A stretch of DNA of 64,000 bases, from positions 62,001-126,000 of the forward strand of contig CAKSPF010000005.1 in assembly GCA_934481345.1 (NCBI GenBank), in the 5' to 3' direction. A model generated the notes under the pieces. The model worked only from the letters and a program-made list of their open reading frames with translations. It did not search any database and was not told where the DNA came from. The DNA comes from an uncultured Clostridia bacterium. Its GTDB lineage: Bacteria; Bacillota; Clostridia; UMGS1810. Position numbers and translations under genes: made by a program. How positions within the stretch are numbered: position 1 is the stretch's first letter; each line of letters opens with the position of its first letter. Below, one piece after another: positions 44,246 through 54,359 of this stretch.

Positions 44246-46086
44246 TTATTAACAAAATCGACATTACGGCATTTGGTATGCTTGAAAACAGACAATTTGA
44301 TTTTTCGGACGGATTAAATCTTTTGTATGGCTCAAATGAATCGGGCAAAACCACTGTGCTTTCGTTTGTGAAATTTATGCTTTACGGAACAAAAATTCAC
44401 AAGGAATACTCCGCTTCCGCATTTAAAGAAAAATATATGCCGTGGAGCGGAAAACCGATGAGCGGAAGTTTGACGCTTACAGATGAAACCGGGCGGCAGT
44501 ATATTATTACCCGTCTTGTTTCCGACACACGCAGTACCATTAAAATAATCAACGCAACTACCGGTGCCGATATAGCGGATAAAGATGCTTTGCGAAATCC
44601 GGGTAAGTATTTTACGTCTTTGGGCGAAGAAGCATTTTCGTATATAGCATTTTTGTCTTCGCTTACTGCCGCGGTTAAAAACGACCGCAACGGCGAATTA
44701 CTCGCAAAATTGTCAAACATATCTCAGACAGGTACTGAAGAAATTTCATATCAGACAGCGGCAGGCAAAATAAACGAGGAAATTCTGTCACTTTCCTCAA
44801 ACAAGAGAAGAAATGCTGTGCTTCCCGGACTTCAAAATGAGATTTCGGAAACAAAGAACAAAATAGCATATCTGAAAAAGACATGCCTTGAGTATGAAAA
44901 AACAAATAACGAAATCCGTGAACTTGAAAGTAAAAAAAGTAAACTTGAACATGAACTCAATCAGCAAAAGGCAGCGTTTTCTTCCGAATCCGATGTACTG
45001 AAATTAAAAGAAGCCGCAGATGCTATGTCAATAATCAATTCAGACTTTTCGATGCGTTTTTCAACGGTAAGCGATTTTGAAAAAAGTTCCGTTGACAAGT
45101 ATAAAACATTAATCAATAAAATCAAATATGCAAAAATATCAGGGTATTTCTTCATATTAGCCGCTGTTATATTTGTTATTTTATTTGTTTACGGCGGTAT
45201 CGGTTGCAGACTCGCCTTCGGTGCATGTGCTGTCGTTTCGGTATTGCTTTGTTTATCAGCAATGTTTTTCGCACGCAGGAGTTTGCAAAAAACGGATAAT
45301 ATTAAAAGTATTCTGAAAAAATATAACTGCAAAAATGCAGACGAATTCAAGGCAGGATTGGAAAGATTAAAACAGATTCAACGGAAGAAAGAAAGTATTT
45401 TAAAAGAAATCGGCACAAATATTTTTGACGATAATTGTAAAAAAACACTAAATGACTTTACTTTTTCAAATAATAGTGATAAAATAGGATTGGTTTCCGA
45501 TAAACTCAATGAAATCAATGCCAGACTTGCTGTTTTGAAAAGCACATCTGACAAATTTCAGGACTGTGAAGCAGAACTTATGGAAGCCGAAGAAAATCTT
45601 GACGTTCTGGAAAGTGGAATGCATAATACGCAAAAGCGGTTAAAATCTCTGCAAATAGCTCTTGAGATTTTAAATTCGTCATTTGACGAGGTGAAAAGTA
45701 TTTTTGCGCCGTCGCTTGCGGACTGTGCCGGTGAAATGTTTTCATATATAACATCCGGCAAATACACCAAGCTTAAATCCGACGAACATTTTACCGTTAA
45801 ATTAAAAAGTACCGCAGACTACAATAATGCGGATTTGTACAGCAGAGGTACATGTGAGCAGCTTTATCTTGCTCTCAGACTGGCATTGTGCAAAACTGCC
45901 GTCAAAGATATTGAACTTCCGGTGTTTTTGGATGATGCATTCTGCACTTATGACGACGACAGACTGTTTAATGTACTCAGACTTATTAAAAACGAATCTT
46001 CCAACCGGCAGATGTTTATATCTTCCTGCCGTTCGTCGGAATTTTTGTTTTTCAGAAACGAGAACGTTAATATAATTAAACTGTAA
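44242..46086 (+). CDS. SMC/YhaN-like AAA ATPase with central membrane helices
   Basis: The 614-residue protein starts with a split ATPase half (Walker A GSNESGKTT) and ends with the second half (YSRGTCEQLYLALRLAL signature, VFLDDAFCTYDDDR Walker B). Coiled coils lie between. Around residues 300-345 there are two hydrophobic segments (GYFFILAAVIFVILFVYGGIG, FGACAVVSVLLCLSAMFF), as in YhaN, which would anchor the coil apex at the membrane. It should drive the phosphoesterase encoded upstream. It is shorter than YhaN or SbcC as I know them. Confidence 0.82.
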   Translation: MIINKIDITAFGMLENRQFDFSDGLNLLYGSNESGKTTVLSFVKFMLYGTKIHKEYSASAFKEKYMPWSGKPMSGSLTLTDETGRQYIITRLVSDTRSTIKIINATTGADIADKDALRNPGKYFTSLGEEAFSYIAFLSSLTAAVKNDRNGELLAKLSNISQTGTEEISYQTAAGKINEEILSLSSNKRRNAVLPGLQNEISETKNKIAYLKKTCLEYEKTNNEIRELESKKSKLEHELNQQKAAFSSESDVLKLKEAADAMSIINSDFSMRFSTVSDFEKSSVDKYKTLINKIKYAKISGYFFILAAVIFVILFVYGGIGCRLAFGACAVVSVLLCLSAMFFARRSLQKTDNIKSILKKYNCKNADEFKAGLERLKQIQRKKESILKEIGTNIFDDNCKKTLNDFTFSNNSDKIGLVSDKLNEINARLAVLKSTSDKFQDCEAELMEAEENLDVLESGMHNTQKRLKSLQIALEILNSSFDEVKSIFAPSLADCAGEMFSYITSGKYTKLKSDEHFTVKLKSTADYNNADLYSRGTCEQLYLALRLALCKTAVKDIELPVFLDDAFCTYDDDRLFNVLRLIKNESSNRQMFISSCRSSEFLFFRNENVNIIKL

Positions 46087-46141
46087 AGTTTGTTTTTTGT
46101 TTAATAAATCAGTTAGTATTGAATTGAAAGGAAGGATTATT

Positions 46142-46504
46142 ATGTCCGGTAATGCAAGCATTGAACTGGCAAAGGGTTCAATCATAATTGAAACCGATGT
46201 TATAGCGAAAATAGCGGGGTATATAGCAACGGGCTGTTACGGCGTGGTTGGTATGGCATACCGCTCCAAATCCGATGAATTCGCGAGCCTTTTAAAGAAA
46301 GACAGCCTTACCAAAGGTATTAAAGTTATTGCAAATGATAAAAAAATCAGCCTTGACATGCATGTTATAGTTGAATACGGAGTAAACATCAATGTGGTGA
46401 GCTCAAGTATAATCAAAAATGTTAAGTATCAGGTAAATCAAATGACCGGGCTTGACGTCGAAAATGTCAACATCTATGTTGAAGGCTTTAGAGTTCAGGA
46501 ATAA
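46142..46504 (+). CDS. Asp23/Gls24 family envelope protein (YloU)
   Basis: The 120-residue protein has the Asp23/Gls24 pattern (IIIETDVIAKIAGYIATGCYGVVGMA ... ISLDMHVIVEYGVNI ... VNIYVEGFRV). It sits directly before the fakA-like gene, as yloU does before yloV in Bacillus. GAAAGGAAGG supports the ATG at 46142; an earlier in-frame ATG lacks such a site. Confidence 0.9.
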   Translation: MSGNASIELAKGSIIIETDVIAKIAGYIATGCYGVVGMAYRSKSDEFASLLKKDSLTKGIKVIANDKKISLDMHVIVEYGVNINVVSSSIIKNVKYQVNQMTGLDVENVNIYVEGFRVQE

Positions 46505-46516
46505 GAGGTGACTTCG

Positions 46517-48157
46517 TTGATTAGAGAAATTAGCTCTGAATTATTATGCAAAATGATAATTTCTGCCGCTGCAAATCTTGCAAATCACAGGCAGGAAGTT
46601 GACAATATGAACGTATTTCCGGTGCCGGACGGCGATACCGGTACCAATATGTCTATGACGATGGACGCATGTTTTAATGCTGTAGGCGAGTGTGCGGATG
46701 AAGATAATGTCAAAATAACAAAGGCGGTTGCAAATGCAGCGCTCAGAGGTGCAAGAGGAAATTCGGGAGTTATACTCTCACAGCTTCTTCGCGGTGTTCA
46801 AAAATCCGTTGCAAACGGCGGCGTATTTGACTGCAAAGCAGTATCCGCGGCGGTTCAGAATGCAGCAAAAACGGCGTATAAAGCTGTTATGAAGCCTACT
46901 GAAGGCACGATACTGACTGTCGCAAGGGAAATGGCTGAATGTGCTGCAAAATACGAAAATGATTTTGATAATGTTGCGGATTTTGCGGCAGTTATAGTAA
47001 AAGCCGGCAATGATGCTTTAAAGCATACGCCCGATATGCTTCCGCAGCTTAAACAGGCAGGTGTTGTCGATTCCGGCGGACAGGGGCTTATGTATATTGC
47101 CGAGGGCTTTTTGTACGTTCTGCAAAACGGTGAATGTATTGAAAGAAAAGACTCAAGTGCAATTGCTGCCGGGACTGCTGCCGCAAAAACAGAGATTACG
47201 GATCTTAAATACCAGTATTGTACCGAGTGTATTATTGAAAAGAAAAATAAGAACGCCGATGCTTTCGCTTTTAAAATGAAACTCGAACCAAAAGGCGACA
47301 GTATGGTAATTGTTGATGATGACGAGGTTATAAAGGTTCATATCCACACGAATAATCCGGATTTTGTGTTAAACGAGGCTTTGAAACTCGGTGAGCTTTA
47401 CACTGTAAAAATAGAAAATATGAAATTGCAGCACAACAATCTGATTTCGCCGTCAAAAAACGCAGAGAAATCAGACGCAAAATCACAGCCCGAAAACGCA
47501 AAAAAATATGGTTTCATATGCGTTGCTGCCGGAGAAGGTCTTGAAGAAACATTTAAAAAACTTGGGGTTGACTGCATTATAAAAGGCGGTCAGACCATGA
47601 ATCCGAGTACGGATGATATTTTACATTCCATAGAAGAATTAAATGCGGAAAATATTTATGTTTTCCCAAATAATAAGAACATAATTATGGCTTCCGAACA
47701 GGCAAAACAACTCTCGGACAAAAACGTTTATGTTGTTCCTACCACAAGCATAACACAAGCCATGAGCTGCCTTTTGACTTTTGATGATGAAGTGTCGCCT
47801 GATGATAATTTTGATGTTATGCGCGACGCGGTTTGTGATGTTAAGAGCGCACAGATTACTTATGCGGTACGCAGTACGGTTATTGACGGTAAAAGCATTG
47901 AACCTGGTAACATTCTCGGCATGCTTGAAGGGAAAATTGCCGATGTTGACAAAACAGTAAAAGATTCGATGTTTAATCTGCTTAACAAAATGGTGGATGA
48001 TGACAGCTCGGTAATAACTCTCTTTTTCGGCGAAGGTGTTACCGAAGAAGAAGCAGAAGAATTGCGGACGGAAATAGAGGATAAGTTCGATGAATGTGAC
48101 GTTTGTATGCATTTCGGCGGACAGCCTGTGTACTATTATTTAATTTCAGTTGAATAA
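46517..48157 (+). CDS. fakA: DAK domain protein FakA/YloV, fatty acid kinase catalytic subunit
   Basis: The 546-residue protein has the DAK2 nucleotide-binding domain (residues about 10-200) with VFPVPDGDTGTNM, ALRGARGNSGVILSQLL and VDSGGQGLMYI. A middle domain and a DegV-like C-terminal region (FGEGVTEEEAEEL) follow. In related Firmicutes this subunit phosphorylates fatty acids bound by FakB. The TTG start at 46517 has GAGGTGAC 4 bp upstream; the GTG at 46508 overlaps that site and is less likely. Confidence 0.88.
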   Translation: MIREISSELLCKMIISAAANLANHRQEVDNMNVFPVPDGDTGTNMSMTMDACFNAVGECADEDNVKITKAVANAALRGARGNSGVILSQLLRGVQKSVANGGVFDCKAVSAAVQNAAKTAYKAVMKPTEGTILTVAREMAECAAKYENDFDNVADFAAVIVKAGNDALKHTPDMLPQLKQAGVVDSGGQGLMYIAEGFLYVLQNGECIERKDSSAIAAGTAAAKTEITDLKYQYCTECIIEKKNKNADAFAFKMKLEPKGDSMVIVDDDEVIKVHIHTNNPDFVLNEALKLGELYTVKIENMKLQHNNLISPSKNAEKSDAKSQPENAKKYGFICVAAGEGLEETFKKLGVDCIIKGGQTMNPSTDDILHSIEELNAENIYVFPNNKNIIMASEQAKQLSDKNVYVVPTTSITQAMSCLLTFDDEVSPDDNFDVMRDAVCDVKSAQITYAVRSTVIDGKSIEPGNILGMLEGKIADVDKTVKDSMFNLLNKMVDDDSSVITLFFGEGVTEEEAEELRTEIEDKFDECDVCMHFGGQPVYYYLISVE

Positions 48158-48168
48158 TGAGGTCAATT

Positions 48169-50232
48169 ATGGATTTTGATAGCTATATTTCCAATCTTAA
48201 TTCTGATCTTCGTATATTAAAAGGAGTTGGCGAAAAAAAGTCAGCTCTTTTTGCTAAAATGAATATTAATACAATCTGGGATTTAATTCATTGCTTTCCG
48301 CGTACATACGAGGATAGGACTGTTTTTTACAAAATAGTCAATGCACCTGTCGGCGAAAACTGCTGTATAAAAGCCTCTGTTGTGATGAAACCGACCGAGA
48401 AAAAAATCAAAAAAAATATTTCGCTGTATATTCTGAAAATAAGCGACGGAAGCGATTATATGACAGTTAAATGGTTTTCGTCGCCGTTTAATAAAAGCAA
48501 GATAGTAAGAGGTGCCGAGTATGTGTTCTACGGGTACATATCACGAAACGGCACGGCGAAGGAAATGGATTTAAAAACAGTGGAGCAGGCAGGCAAAAAT
48601 TGCGACACGGGATGTATCGTCCCGATATATGCGCTTACTTCGGGACTTACGCAAAATGATTTTAAGAAATCTGTTTCGGCAGCGCTGTCTATGTTTGATA
48701 ATTTTATAGATTCGCTTCCGAAAAGCGTTATTTTTGAGAATAATCTCATGAATAAAAATCTTGCAATACGCGAAATGCATCACCCGAAAAATTTTGAAAC
48801 ATTAAAAACGGCACGGCGCAGTCTGGCTTTTGAAGAACTTTTTACACTGACGCTTGCGCTGAAAAAAATACGAAAAACAAATGATGCGGTAACCGATGTT
48901 AAAATCAAAAATGTCAAATGCGCTGCGGAATTTGCCGCTTTATTACCGTTTGAACTCACTGGAGATCAAAAAAAGGTTATAAATGAAATCTGCTCTGATT
49001 TTTTGAAAAGCACACCTATGAACCGCCTGCTGCAGGGAGATGTAGGCAGCGGAAAGACTGCTGTTGCTGCTGCTGCAGCTTATGTCGTTGGCAAAAACGG
49101 ATTTCAGACCGCTCTCATGGCGCCGACGGAATTACTTGCACGCCAACATTACGAGGCATTGACAAGGTTTTTCGAAGGAACCGGAATAAGAACCGGGATT
49201 CTGACAAGCACGGTTAAGGATAAAAAACAAATTCTTTCCGATATTGAAACCGGCAAATACGACGTAGTGGTCGGAACGCACGCTCTTATAGAGGATGCTG
49301 TGAATTTCAACAATCTCGGTTTGTGTATCACTGATGAACAGCATCGCTTTGGTGTAAAGCAGCGCGCAAAGCTTTCAAACGATAAAAACAGACCGCATGT
49401 GCTTGTTATGAGTGCCACGCCGATACCGCGGACGCTTTCTCTTATTATTTACGGTGATTTGGATATTTCTGTAATTAAAGCACTGCCCAAAAACAGGCAG
49501 GTAACAGAAACTTATTTGATTTCCCCCGATAAGCGTAACAGAATGTATGAGTTCATGCGGAAACAAATAGAATCCGGCAGGCAATGCTTTGTTGTGTGTC
49601 CTTTGGTGGAGGAATCGGATAAGCTTGATGCAAAAGCAAGCACAGAGATACATGAGTTTTTAAAAAAAGTTTTCCCGGAATACAATGTAGGGCTTGTTCA
49701 CGGTAAAATGAAAAGCGATGAAAAAGACGCTGTGATGGAAAATTTCAGAAAATTTGGTACACAGATATTGGTATCCACTACAGTGATTGAGGTCGGCATA
49801 GATATCCCGAATGCTGCCGTAATGGTCATCGAAAATGCCGAACGTTTCGGTCTTTCTCAGCTTCATCAGCTGCGCGGAAGAGTTGGAAGAGGCAGCAATA
49901 AATCTTATTGTATTCTTGTGTCGAAGTGTAATACTGATGAGAGCCGCAAAAGAATGACAATTATGTGTTCTTCGTCCGACGGATTTGAAATTGCACAGAA
50001 AGATTTGGAAATGCGTGGCTGTGGCGAATTTTTCGGCACTCGCCAGCACGGCTTGCCGGAACTCAAAGTCGCGAATTTGTTTACCGATTCCGAACTGGTG
50101 AAAACGGTTGCCGAGGCTTGCGATAAACTTATAAAATCCGACCCCGATCTTTCGTCGAATGAACTTGTTTACATTAAGGGCAGAATAAAAAAACTGTTTG
50201 CTCAAAACGGCGGTTTGGAAATCTTTAACTGA
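48169..50232 (+). CDS. recG: ATP-dependent DNA helicase RecG
   Basis: The 687-residue protein has an N-terminal wedge/OB domain (LKGVGEKKSALFAKMNI), helicase motif I GDVGSGKTAVAAAAA, motif II DEQHRFG, motif III SATPIPRTL and motif VI QLRGRVGRG. It reverses stalled replication forks and drives Holliday junction branch migration. It starts 11 bp after fakA, after TGAGGT, keeping the Firmicute yloU-fakA-recG order. Confidence 0.95.
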   Translation: MDFDSYISNLNSDLRILKGVGEKKSALFAKMNINTIWDLIHCFPRTYEDRTVFYKIVNAPVGENCCIKASVVMKPTEKKIKKNISLYILKISDGSDYMTVKWFSSPFNKSKIVRGAEYVFYGYISRNGTAKEMDLKTVEQAGKNCDTGCIVPIYALTSGLTQNDFKKSVSAALSMFDNFIDSLPKSVIFENNLMNKNLAIREMHHPKNFETLKTARRSLAFEELFTLTLALKKIRKTNDAVTDVKIKNVKCAAEFAALLPFELTGDQKKVINEICSDFLKSTPMNRLLQGDVGSGKTAVAAAAAYVVGKNGFQTALMAPTELLARQHYEALTRFFEGTGIRTGILTSTVKDKKQILSDIETGKYDVVVGTHALIEDAVNFNNLGLCITDEQHRFGVKQRAKLSNDKNRPHVLVMSATPIPRTLSLIIYGDLDISVIKALPKNRQVTETYLISPDKRNRMYEFMRKQIESGRQCFVVCPLVEESDKLDAKASTEIHEFLKKVFPEYNVGLVHGKMKSDEKDAVMENFRKFGTQILVSTTVIEVGIDIPNAAVMVIENAERFGLSQLHQLRGRVGRGSNKSYCILVSKCNTDESRKRMTIMCSSSDGFEIAQKDLEMRGCGEFFGTRQHGLPELKVANLFTDSELVKTVAEACDKLIKSDPDLSSNELVYIKGRIKKLFAQNGGLEIFN

Positions 50233-50369
50233 ATATACGGCAGACATGTATTTATGCATACACAATATATATTACATAATTATAACAATTGAAAAAAACT
50301 CTTTATTTATTTCGGCTTTTGTGATAAACTTAATACATGACTACACAAAGGCGACTATGAGGTGGATTA

Positions 50370-51446
50370 ATGTTTGAAAAACTTTCATTTATAGAACAGC
50401 GTTTCAGCGAACTTGAGGCGAAGATAAGCGATCCGGAGGTTATTGCGGATCAGGAACTGTGGCGCAAGCTTTGCAAAGAACACAGTGATATCGGACCTAT
50501 TGTTGAAAAATACCGCGAATACAAAGCATTAAATGAAAATATAGACGAAGCGAAAGAAATGATTTCGTCCGGCGAGCTTGACAAAGAAGAAAAAAGCATG
50601 CTTGAGAGCGAAATCGAACAAAGCCGCGATGGAATAGAAAGAGTAGGGGAAGAACTTAAAATTTTGCTTTTGCCGAAGGATCCGAATGATGACAAAAACG
50701 TTATCGTTGAGATACGCGGCGGCGCCGGCGGTGATGAAGCTGCGCTTTTTGCTTCCGACCTTCTCAGAATGTATTCGATGTATGCCGAAGCAAAGCACTG
50801 GAAAGTTGAAATGCTCAGCGCCAGTCCTACGGACATCGGCGGTTACAAGGAAGTTTCATTTGCAATCAACGGAAGCGGCGCATACAGCAGACTTAAGTTT
50901 GAAAGCGGTGTTCACCGCGTGCAACGTATTCCGGCGACCGAATCGGGCGGCAGAATACACACTTCAACCGTAACGGTTGCTGTTTTGCCGGAGGTTGAAG
51001 AAGTTGAAGTTGAAATTAATCCTAATGACTTGAGAATAGATGTATTCCGTGCCGGCGGTCCCGGCGGACAGTGCGTTAACACAACGGATTCGGCAGTTAG
51101 AATTACACATATACCTACCGGTGTTGTTGTTTCCTGCCAGGATGAAAAATCTCAGCACAAGAATAAAGATAAAGCCATGAAAATTCTTCGTTCGAGAGTT
51201 TATGACATTTTTTTGCAGCAGCAGAACGATGCAATAAGCGCTCAGAGAAAAAGCCAGGTCGGTACGGGCGACAGAAGCGAACGTATACGGACATACAATT
51301 ACCCGCAAGGCAGAGTTACTGATCACAGAATAGGACTTACTCTCCATCGCCTTGAATCCGTATTAAACGGTGACCTTGATGAAATAATTGACGCACTGAT
51401 TACAACCGACCAGAGCGAAAAATTGAAAATGAGTGAAAATCAATGA
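50370..51446 (+). CDS. prfA: Peptide chain release factor 1
   Basis: The 358-residue protein has the anticodon-reading PAT motif (IPATESGGRIHTS) that marks RF1, and the GGQ motif (RAGGPGGQCVNTTDSAVR) that triggers peptide release at UAA and UAG. It lies 137 bp after recG behind a TGAGGTGG site. TTTATT-17-TAAACT (50302-50330) is a weak promoter candidate. Its stop overlaps the next gene by 4 bp (ATGA). Confidence 0.95.
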   Translation: MFEKLSFIEQRFSELEAKISDPEVIADQELWRKLCKEHSDIGPIVEKYREYKALNENIDEAKEMISSGELDKEEKSMLESEIEQSRDGIERVGEELKILLLPKDPNDDKNVIVEIRGGAGGDEAALFASDLLRMYSMYAEAKHWKVEMLSASPTDIGGYKEVSFAINGSGAYSRLKFESGVHRVQRIPATESGGRIHTSTVTVAVLPEVEEVEVEINPNDLRIDVFRAGGPGGQCVNTTDSAVRITHIPTGVVVSCQDEKSQHKNKDKAMKILRSRVYDIFLQQQNDAISAQRKSQVGTGDRSERIRTYNYPQGRVTDHRIGLTLHRLESVLNGDLDEIIDALITTDQSEKLKMSENQ

Positions 51447-52441
51447 CAAAGATAATAACTGAAGAAAATATTGATGAAGCGGCAAAATGTCTGAAAAACG
51501 GCGGAACGGTAGTTTTTCCTACAGAAACGGTTTACGGTCTTGGCGCAGATGCTTTTAACGACGTCGCTATAGATAAAATATATAAAGCCAAAGGAAGACC
51601 GAGCGACAATCCGCTTATCGTTCACATTGCCGATGTTGCAGATTTAGAAATGCTTGCCGAAAGTGTTTCGGACGATTGCAAAAAATTAATAAATGCATTC
51701 TGGCCCGGACCTCTTACCATAATTTTTCCGAAAGCAAGCGGCGTACATATGCGTGTGACGGCAGGACTCGATACGGTTGCTGTTCGTTTCCCGTCTAATC
51801 CTGCAGCACAAAGGCTTATTAAAGAAAGCGGAGTTTTTGTTGCTGCTCCGTCTGCTAATTTGTCAGGAAGCCCGAGTCCTACTGCGGCAAGGCATGTTGT
51901 TGACGATTTGGATGGCAGAGTAGATTATATCATTAAGGGCGATGATTGCGATATCGGTCTTGAATCAACTGTGATAGATATGACGGGCGAGTTTCCGAAT
52001 ATTTTGCGGCCGGGTGCAGTTACCAGAGAAATGATTCAGAAAATCCTTCCGGATGTCGCAGAAGATAAATGTACAACTTCTGATGTAAAAAAGCCCAAAT
52101 GCCCCGGAATGAAGTATAAGCACTATGCTCCGAAAGCTGATGTAGAGGTCGTAGAGGGCAGTAAAGAGAATGTAAGAAATTACATTAAAGATCGCTTGAA
52201 AACTTGCAAAAACGCCGGGGTTATGACATACCGCGGCGGTGACTATGAGGATGCCGTGTGTGTACTTTCCGGTGGCGATACCATGCAGCAGTATGCAGCA
52301 AAATTATTTTATAATTTAAGAGTTTTTGACGAATATAAAGTAGATAAAATTTTTGCCGAATTTGCGGAGGAAAACGGTATAGGCACAGCAGTACGCAACC
52401 GTTTATATAAATCAGCCGGCAATAATATAACAGAGGTCTGA
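51443..52441 (+). CDS. L-threonylcarbamoyladenylate synthase (Sua5 type)
   Basis: The 332-residue protein has the YrdC/Sua5 domain (FPTETVYGLGADA, KAKGRPSDNPLIVHI, SANLSGSPSPT, STVIDMTG) plus the extra C-terminal Sua5 domain linked by PKCPGMKYKHYAPKADV. It makes threonylcarbamoyl-AMP from threonine, bicarbonate and ATP for the tRNA t6A base; tsaD downstream uses it. Confidence 0.93.
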   Translation: MTKIITEENIDEAAKCLKNGGTVVFPTETVYGLGADAFNDVAIDKIYKAKGRPSDNPLIVHIADVADLEMLAESVSDDCKKLINAFWPGPLTIIFPKASGVHMRVTAGLDTVAVRFPSNPAAQRLIKESGVFVAAPSANLSGSPSPTAARHVVDDLDGRVDYIIKGDDCDIGLESTVIDMTGEFPNILRPGAVTREMIQKILPDVAEDKCTTSDVKKPKCPGMKYKHYAPKADVEVVEGSKENVRNYIKDRLKTCKNAGVMTYRGGDYEDAVCVLSGGDTMQQYAAKLFYNLRVFDEYKVDKIFAEFAEENGIGTAVRNRLYKSAGNNITEV

Positions 52442-52444
52442 CTT

Positions 52445-52885
52445 ATGAATATTTTGTTTGTTTGCACCGGTAATACCTGCCGGAGTCCGATGGCTGAAGC
52501 TTTGTTCAATGATGTGTGCCGCAGACGCGGTATTGATCACTTTAGTTTTTCGCGCGGTACAAATGTATTTTATCCCGAACCGGTCAATCCAAAGACTGTA
52601 GCTGCACTTAAAGCGATTGGTACCGATATTCCCGCAAAAATGTCTGCAGCTGTGTCGGAAGAGGATATGATAAAAGCCGATATAATTTTAACAATGACAT
52701 CAGCTCACAAAATGGCACTCAAAAGCATGTTTCCGAAATATTCGGAAAAGATTTTTACTCTCAATGAAAAGGCATACGGAAAAGATAAACCTATTTCCGA
52801 TCCTTTCGGCGGAACGGAAAATGTATATCTGCAATGTGCAAAAGAACTGAAAAATGCTGTCGAAGCATTGGCGGACAAGCTATGA
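52445..52885 (+). CDS. Low-molecular-weight phosphatase, YwlE type
   Basis: The 146-residue protein has the CX5R loop VCTGNTCRSPMAEALF with Cys7 and Arg13, and the general acid Asp in SDPFGG. Thr at loop position 11 is the residue that makes B. subtilis YwlE a protein-arginine phosphatase instead of a tyrosine phosphatase, so arginine phosphatase activity is likely. It lies 3 bp after sua5. Confidence 0.88.
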   Translation: MNILFVCTGNTCRSPMAEALFNDVCRRRGIDHFSFSRGTNVFYPEPVNPKTVAALKAIGTDIPAKMSAAVSEEDMIKADIILTMTSAHKMALKSMFPKYSEKIFTLNEKAYGKDKPISDPFGGTENVYLQCAKELKNAVEALADKL

Positions 52886-53325
52886 TGATTACCTATAAAC
52901 CGGCAGATTTAACTTTGACAGGAGATATTTACAGGCTTGAGCAAGAATGTTTTAAAGATTATTGGTCATTTGAGTCTGTAAAAAAAGATATAGAAAATGA
53001 CATGACAATATGGATAGCGGCACTTGACGGCAACAGCCTTGTCGGTTACATTAATGCAGTTTGTTTATGCGGCGAAGCAGAGCTGAACCGAATTGCCGTA
53101 AAAAACGGATACAGAAATTGCAGGATAGGGCAGACTCTTATGGAAATGCTGACAGATAAACTCAGACAAGAAAATTGCAGTAAGGTTTTTCTTGAGGTTC
53201 GCCAAAGCAATATTGCAGCATTGACGCTATACAGACATAACGGCTTTGAAACAGTCGGTTTAAGAAAAAAATATTATTCTGATCCAAGCGAAGACGCAAT
53301 AGTCATGAAGCTTGAATTTAATTGA
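52882..53325 (+). CDS. GNAT acetyltransferase, RimI-like
   Basis: The 147-residue GNAT protein has the acetyl-CoA loop YRNCRIGQTLMEML and the RimI-typical end LEVRQSNIAALTLYRHNGFETVGLRKKYY. RimI acetylates the N-terminus of a ribosomal protein. The position next to tsaD is typical. It overlaps the ywlE stop by 4 bp (ATGA). Confidence 0.88.
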   Translation: MMITYKPADLTLTGDIYRLEQECFKDYWSFESVKKDIENDMTIWIAALDGNSLVGYINAVCLCGEAELNRIAVKNGYRNCRIGQTLMEMLTDKLRQENCSKVFLEVRQSNIAALTLYRHNGFETVGLRKKYYSDPSEDAIVMKLEFN

Positions 53326-53340
53326 TACGGCGGTGATAAT

Positions 53341-54342
53341 TTGTCTTTAATACTCGGTATTGAATCGTCCTGCGATGAAACCTCGGCGGCAGTTGTCGAA
53401 GACGGACGAAAAATTCTTTCAAATGTAATTTCATCACAGATTGATATACATAAGCTATACGGAGGTGTTGTGCCCGAAATTGCCTCCAGGAAACATTTAG
53501 AGGTTGTTAACAGCGTTATAAAAGAAGCTGTCGATACAGCAGGCATTACTCTTAAGGATATAAATGCTGTAGGCGTGACATATGCGCCCGGGCTCGTCGG
53601 AGCACTTCTGGTGGGTGTTTCCGCTGCAAAAGCATTAGCATATGCTCTTGATGTTCCGCTTATACCGGTTCATCACATAAGAGCGCATATATGTGCAAAT
53701 TTCATTGAGCACACTGAACTTGAACCTCCGTTCATGTGCCTTGTAGCGTCAGGCGGACACAGCCATATTATTTTGGTAAAAGATTATACCGAATTTACGG
53801 TAATCGGTCAGACAAGGGATGATGCGGCAGGCGAAGCTTTTGATAAGGTGTCAAGAGTTTTGGGACTTGGTTATCCCGGTGGTCCGGCAATAGACAGAAT
53901 TTCAAAATCGGGCAATGAAAACGCCGTTCAGTTTAAAAAAGTCAATTTCGGCACAGACTGCTTTGATTTCAGCTTCAGCGGCATTAAAACAGGAGTAATC
54001 AATTATATTCATAACATGGGACAAAAGGCTGCCTGCAAAGAAGACATTGCCGCAAGTTTCCAACGCAGTGTTGTTGAAGTTTTAGCCGATAATCTTCTTA
54101 ACGCGGCAGATAAATACAATATAAACAAAATTGCTCTTGCCGGCGGTGTTGCATCAAATTCAAGACTGAGGCAGGAACTTGAAAAACGCAAAGGCTCAAA
54201 AAAACTGTATTATCCGGCGCCGATACTCTGTACAGATAACGGTGCAATGGTTGCATGCAGTGCTTATTATGAAGGTTTAAGCGGTAACCATGCGGATTTA
54301 ACTTTAAATGCAGTACCATTTTTAAGTGTGGATTTACAATAA
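53341..54342 (+). CDS. tsaD: tRNA N6-adenosine threonylcarbamoyltransferase
   Basis: The 333-residue protein has the Kae1/TsaD pattern: LGIESSCDETSAAVV, the metal-binding His pair in VHHIRAHI, SGGHSHI, GEAFDKVSRVLGLGYPGGP and ALAGGVASNSRLR. It transfers the threonylcarbamoyl group to A37 of tRNAs reading ANN codons. TTG start after CGGTGATAAT. tsaB and tsaE are not in the window. Confidence 0.94.
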   Translation: MSLILGIESSCDETSAAVVEDGRKILSNVISSQIDIHKLYGGVVPEIASRKHLEVVNSVIKEAVDTAGITLKDINAVGVTYAPGLVGALLVGVSAAKALAYALDVPLIPVHHIRAHICANFIEHTELEPPFMCLVASGGHSHIILVKDYTEFTVIGQTRDDAAGEAFDKVSRVLGLGYPGGPAIDRISKSGNENAVQFKKVNFGTDCFDFSFSGIKTGVINYIHNMGQKAACKEDIAASFQRSVVEVLADNLLNAADKYNINKIALAGGVASNSRLRQELEKRKGSKKLYYPAPILCTDNGAMVACSAYYEGLSGNHADLTLNAVPFLSVDLQ

Positions 54343-54359
54343 CTTAGGAGGGTTTTAAA

